NCBI RefSeq assembly: GCF_009730915.1
Contig: NC_052490.1
Coordinates: 32,860,625-32,924,624, forward strand
Source: Dioscorea cayenensis subsp. rotundata
Taxonomy: Eukaryota > Streptophyta > Magnoliopsida > Dioscoreales > Dioscoreaceae
Direction of reading: 5' to 3'
Length of the DNA stretch: 64,000 nt
Part shown: one piece after another, positions 59,612 to 64,000 of the stretch
Position numbering within the stretch: the first letter of the stretch is position 1
How the letters are laid out: every line of letters starts with the position of its first letter
Program-made: the position numbers and the translations under genes
The notes under the pieces: generated by a model
Seen by the model: the letters and a program-made list of their open reading frames with translations, nothing else
What the model was told of the DNA's origin: nothing
Databases searched by the model: none

Positions 59612-59897
59612 GGTTTAATTGCTCTACATGTCCCTGTAATTTTGTACTTTCTGCCTTTTTAGTCCTTGCAATATTTTTAGGTACAATTAAATCCTCATAT
59701 TTAGTCAAGTTGGGTCATTTCAGTCCGTAATGTAGATGAGTAAGTGTAATTTTAAAGACTTAATTGTACCTAAAAATATTAGAGTGGACTAGAACGACAT
59801 AACTCGACCAAATATGAGGACTTAATTGTACCTAAAAATATTAGAAGGACTAAAAGGACAAAAAGTATATAATTATAGGGTGTACTGCAATTAAACC
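59612..59897. mobile_element. MITE with long terminal inverted repeats
   Basis: The left end GGTTTAATTGCTCTACATGT and the reverse complement of the right end GGTTTAATTGCAGTACACCC stay similar for about 80 bases, through TTTTAGTCCTT and ATATTTTTAGGTACAATTAA. Within the right half a block of about 26 bases (ACTTAATTGTACCTAAAAAT) is duplicated at about 59758 and 59820. No ORF. Confidence 0.75.
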
Positions 59898-60217
59898 TTC
59901 TTTTTTTCAATCGGTTTTGTAACTTGTGTTCACATGTAATGGTTTTTTTTTTAACGGTTTGCTTGCTTAATTAAATCTATCGTTTATGTATTTTATCAAA
60001 CAAATAAAATAAAATGGGTAGAAAATTTCTTAACAACAATGTATTTTATTTAATTACTTTTAAAATAAAAATTGGTTTCTTATTAAATTTTTTTTGGAGA
60101 GAATTTTTTGTTTGGTTGTTATGTGTTGGAAAATTTTTTTGTTGAGTTTATAGAGAGGATAAAGAGAGCTAGACAGCTTAAAAAAATAGAAAAAAAACTA
60201 AACACACAAGATACAGC

Positions 60218-62225
60218 TTAGAAGCTAAGCCCATAAGCAGTGGCTGCTCTCAGCAACCACCGTGAACGTCCTTGATGGAACAAGGAAACATCTGGGTGAA
60301 GGCGAGCTTGATTAGCAAGGACATCGGCAACTCCATTAAGGTCTCTAGGGATGTACTCCAGAGTCAAATTGTTGTTGTTGTCCAGTAAATGTTGAATTCT
60401 ACGAAGTTCTTCCTCAAATCTCCAACTAGTGTAGCTATCACCTTGGCTCACCATCTCCACAATTCCAAGACAATCACAAACCACACGGTCTAGCTTCACA
60501 ATCACATGCATTTAGACCATGCTCAAGGGCTGCCAATTCTGCTCGAAAACTAAAATTCAAATTCAAAGTCATAGTGCCTGCCAACAGAATAGTGTTGTTA
60601 TAACCTGTAACTACAAAACCAAGGCCACAAGGTCCAACAGAGTTACTCCAAGATGCATCACAAAACAAAGTAGTGGATCAAAGAAATCTAGAGCTAGAAA
60701 AAATTCCCTGACATTGGCTCTTAAATTCCTAGCATACTTAGTGACTAATTTCACAACTTATGCAGCAGTTTGATGAGTATTAAAACTCCTATTCCTAAAG
60801 ATTTGATCACATCTTGCTTTCCAAATCGCCTAAGCCGTGGTAACAAGCAAAGCCGGCATGGGCCTATTTGCCCCACCAACATCTTGATTATACTTGAGCC
60901 ATGTTCCATCATGAAAGTCCTTGATGCTTTGAAGATGAGTTCTAGTCATGTGCTCAACCAAGAGCAAGCATTGCCTACTTGTCCTACACTGCCTAAAAAG
61001 ATGTTGCATCGATTCCCTTCCCATTCCACACAACGGGCAAAGAAGCTGAGGGCCAATATTGAGGCTATATAAAAATTCATAAATTGGAATACGACCATGT
61101 AGCATCCTACAGATAAACACTTTGACTCTAGGAGCTACAAGAAGCCTTCACAAATTATTCCAGCCTTCCCAAATCTCATCATCTTCCAAACAATTCTGAT
61201 TAACATGATTGTAGACGACCGTGGAGATTTTATTTGAAACAATCATAGGAAATCAGACCTATTGGTTAGGAGTGGAATTATTAAACACCATAGATCTTAA
61301 TATTTCCCAATCCAAATGAGGTCCCAGAAATTCCATCAAGAAGTTATGATGAATGCAATTATTGTGCAGAAAATCCGAAACACCCAAGTCATCCAAAGGA
61401 AAATCCATGTTTATGAAGGTAGGCTTAAAAGCAAGAGGAGTATCAAAAATCCAAGGATCTTTCCAAAATTAGTGGAATCTAGATTGCAATCCTTAATCCA
61501 AAGGGTGGTTTTAAGGCAATCAGCAAGCTTGCAAAGCATGTTAAAAAACCAGGAGGTTTTTTTAATAGAATAACTGTCCTAGATTCTAAAAATACCATAC
61601 TTAAGCTTTAAAATATGAACCCAAAATTTGTTTTCAGAATTCAAAACTTCAAAAATATTCCTTGCCATTAGGGAAATCTTAACATTTCTAAAATTCCTAA
61701 TATCTAAACCTCCCTCAGATTTTGAGTTGTTCCAACCCATGAAATGAAAGCCACTGTGATTGCTACCATTTCCCCACAAGAAATTCCTAGCCACCTAGGA
61801 AATCTCATCAAGGATCGAGTCAGGCACCGGGTAGCAAGATAACATATATGAAGGCATAGACAGAAGGGAACCGTTAATGAGAACAACTCGACCAGCTGTG
61901 GAAATCTTAGAATGATTCCAAGAGTTTACCAAATTATCCACCTTTTCAACTATGTAATGACATTGTTAAACGGACAATCTTTTGGGAGAAATGGGGATCC
62001 CTAAATAATTGAAAAGGGCCCACATTCATCCCAAGACTGGAATTGATAGCAACTCTAAGGTTTTTGTTTAGCCAATTAGGAAAGTGAACAGTGGATTTGC
62101 TATGGTTAACCTTTTGACCAGTTAAATCTCTATAAATATCTAGGCATAGCTTACAGTTTCTAGCAGCAACACGGGTTACCCTAGTGACAATAATGAGATC
62201 ATTGACAAACATTAAGTGATTGAAA
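60218..62225 (-). pseudogene. degenerate LINE (non-LTR retrotransposon), 5'-truncated, with RNase H
   Basis: A minus-strand retroelement broken into several frames. From the 5' side: a reverse transcriptase piece (FVNDLIIVTRVTR, then DLTGQKVNHSKS, about 62212-61950); the RT thumb (LINGSLLSMPSYMLSCYPVP across a frame break, then RNFLWG and GWNNSKSEGGLDIRNF, to about 61580); a zf-RVT zinc-binding region (RMLHGRIPI, CPLCGMGRESMQHLFRQC, about 61120-60900); and an RNase H domain (FCDASWSNSVGPCGLGF, then RAELAALEHG, then YIPRDLNGVADVLANQA, about 60668-60218). The FADD-type catalytic box reads FVND, so one catalytic Asp is lost. Endonuclease and most of the RT are absent, as in 5' truncation. It is dead; the domain order is that of plant RNase H-bearing L1 elements. 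Confidence 0.9.
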
Positions 62226-62315
62226 TTGACAGTAAGGTTTCATTTCATGCTTGTGATTGAGAGGTATCGAGTTTATCGAAAGTTTTGATGGGATAAAATA
62301 GATAAATGCAGGAAC

Positions 62316-62568
62316 CGTGGGCTAGCCTTGGTATAGTAACCACTCGTGCTTGTAATTGAGAGGTCTTGAGTTCGAGTCTCTCATATTACAATTCATTTTC
62401 TGGGTCTCTTGTGGGAGTTTTGTGTGAAGATTACCTCTCGTTCTCCTCTTCAGGATTGCATGACTGGAGGTTTATCTTTAGGAAATCAATCAAGCCACTA
62501 TAACTAGTGGACTTCCATACATGTTTGTCTTTTGTTTTGTCGCTTGTCGACTTCGTAAAAAAAAAAAA
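62316..62568 (+). mobile_element. SINE with poly(A) tail
   Basis: A tRNA-like head with TAGCCTTGGTATA (62323-62335) as box A and GAGTTCGAGTC (62368-62378) as box B, a body of about 180 bases, and 12 As at 62557-62568. A second partial copy of the head (TGCTTGTGATTGAGAGGTAT) lies just upstream at about 62249-62268, next to the truncated LINE end. No convincing target-site duplication. Confidence 0.6.
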
Positions 62569-62959
62569 TAATAAACATTCTTTTAAAACAAATTAATATA
62601 ATTTTGAATTATATGAAAAAATATATTGATCCGAAAAGATATAGCAAGTTGGCCCTTAACATTAAAAGAAAAGCTAATTAAATAAAATTGTAATTTTGGA
62701 TGGATTACATTTCTTGTGTTTAGTTAATAATAAGTATTTAAATCAACAAAAATTAGGCCATATATAAATATAAAATTTAAAATAAAAAAATATCAAAATA
62801 CAAATATTAATATAGAGCCTTTCCTGCTTCCTCTCCTGTTACTGCTCAACTCTCTAGCTGTTTTGTATTAACTCCTGTACTTATATCTGTGAAATGATTT
62901 GATTTGATTTTCATATTGTGGATTATTTTTGTTTAATATAATAATTTTTGTAAAAAAAC

Positions 62960-63165
62960 TCATAGCTCAGTGGTACGGTCATACATGCTTAAGATCAAAA
63001 CATGGGATTTTCATTACTCCAAATTATAATTCTCCCAATAGCAAAGTGGTGGTAATGGGTTCCTGGCATAGGCTTATTACCTGAGCTTCATGTCTCCAAA
63101 TGAGAGTGCAGAGTTGGATGTTCACTTTTCGCTCCGTGCATGCTCCTGACTCCGTTGCTTGTACA
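62960..63165 (+). mobile_element. possible SINE
   Basis: TAGCTCAGTGGTA (62963-62975) is a perfect tRNA box A. The expected box B is poor (AAGATCAAAACATGG). The GC content drops back to AT-rich at about 63165, where (TA)n begins. A tRNA is excluded because no cloverleaf forms. Confidence 0.35.
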
Positions 63166-64000
63166 CTTTATAATATATATATATATATAATATTATATTT
63201 TGGAAAAAAATCAATTGATTTTCAACAGGAGAATATTTAAACATAAATTCAATTTCGTTTTAACAAATATTTTGAACGTCAGAATAAATAAATAATACCT
63301 ATCTGATCTCATGATTCTCATTTGATTATTAATTTAATAGGCAACATATTTCAATTATTTTAATTTTATGAGCATATGAATGCCCACAACTATTTGTTTT
63401 CCAAACACATCAGCAGCTGTTGTTGCGCAAGTCTCTGAGTTCTATTATATTTTATTTTTTAATCTCCTACCCATGTTTCCAGCGGTGGTAGTACTTAATC
63501 TTCATTTCATAATAGTAGAAATTAAATTAAAAGTTTTTAAAGCACTCTAGTTTGCCAATTAATTTTTTTCAAGCAAGTTTAGGCCGACCTAAATTTATCT
63601 ATTATTAAAAAATTAATAGAATACAATTATTATATTAATGCTAATAATAAATAAAAATATAATAGCCATCCTATAACAGTGTAATTGGTATTTTTTTCTT
63701 CCTCACTATTCAAATAACAAAAAATTGTGTTCTATCGGCATCTTACCCATATTTTTTTTATTTAAAAATCATATGTATAATATATAATAAAAATACAAAA
63801 TAACTTATAATATAAATCAACATAAAATAAAACCAAATCCATCAAATTCTTTAAAATTTTTTAACCTGTTAATTTTTTTTGAATAAAATAGATAAATAAC
63901 AACTTTATTAAACAAAGCGGAGGAAAACATGAAAAAAAACACTACAGAAAAGAGTGAAGCAAACTGACACCTGTTAATTTTTTTAAACCACCATATATAC
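63166..64000. other. AT-rich window end, nothing recognised
   Basis: (TA)n at about 63173-63190 and long AT-rich sequence. No gene, RNA or intact element seen up to the window edge. Confidence 0.45.

Noticed and set aside
62960-63035. tRNA gene suggested by a perfect box A
   Set aside because: No acceptor, anticodon or T-arm pairing; more likely a SINE head.

Overview
This is nuclear DNA of a flowering plant. The genes have many short exons and plant-only families are present: plastid thioredoxin z, a group IIc WRKY factor, a SAC51-type bHLH and a TOM1-like membrane protein. The intergenic DNA is very AT-rich and holds (TA)n microsatellites, Stowaway-type MITEs, SINE-like elements and a decayed LINE. 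The GC-rich first exons of several genes suggest a monocot that is not a grass, but that is an inference. Exon coordinates were built by hand from GT/AG sites, reading phase and remembered family sequences; no alignment was run.

Layout. 87-8102 (-): VPS16/VACUOLELESS1, 12 exons, C-terminus beyond the window edge, with a 1-base frameshift in exon 11. About 8570-8861 (-): a probable RNA polymerase III non-coding RNA with a U6-like promoter, a telomere-template sequence and strong stems; this is my candidate telomerase RNA and the most interesting object here. 9587-12054 (+): thioredoxin z/CITRX. 17009-18197 (+): one-domain cytochrome b561. 19406-21596 (+): CCDC174-like protein. 21872-21944 (-): tRNA-Arg(ACG). 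22909-25261 (+): small HMG-box protein. 27479-28201 (+): SAM-domain protein. 29325-29753 (-): small plant-specific Ser-rich protein with a run of start codons. 33315-41108 (-): THH1/TOM1/TOM3-family membrane protein, 13 exons. 41.1-52.2 kb: a gene-poor block with three Stowaway-like MITEs. 52223-53834 (+): WRKY IIc factor. 56719-58350 (-): SAC51-like bHLH with a conserved upstream ORF split by an intron. 59.2-64 kb: MITE, LINE and SINE debris.

The genes do not form a pathway. They are ordinary, independently transcribed plant genes covering vacuole traffic, plastid transcription, chromatin, RNA-linked coiled-coil and membrane functions, plus two transcription factors. Regulation visible in sequence includes site II (TGGGCC) motifs near VPS16, USE/TATA elements for the ncRNA, G-boxes and W-boxes before the WRKY gene, and the peptide uORF before the bHLH.
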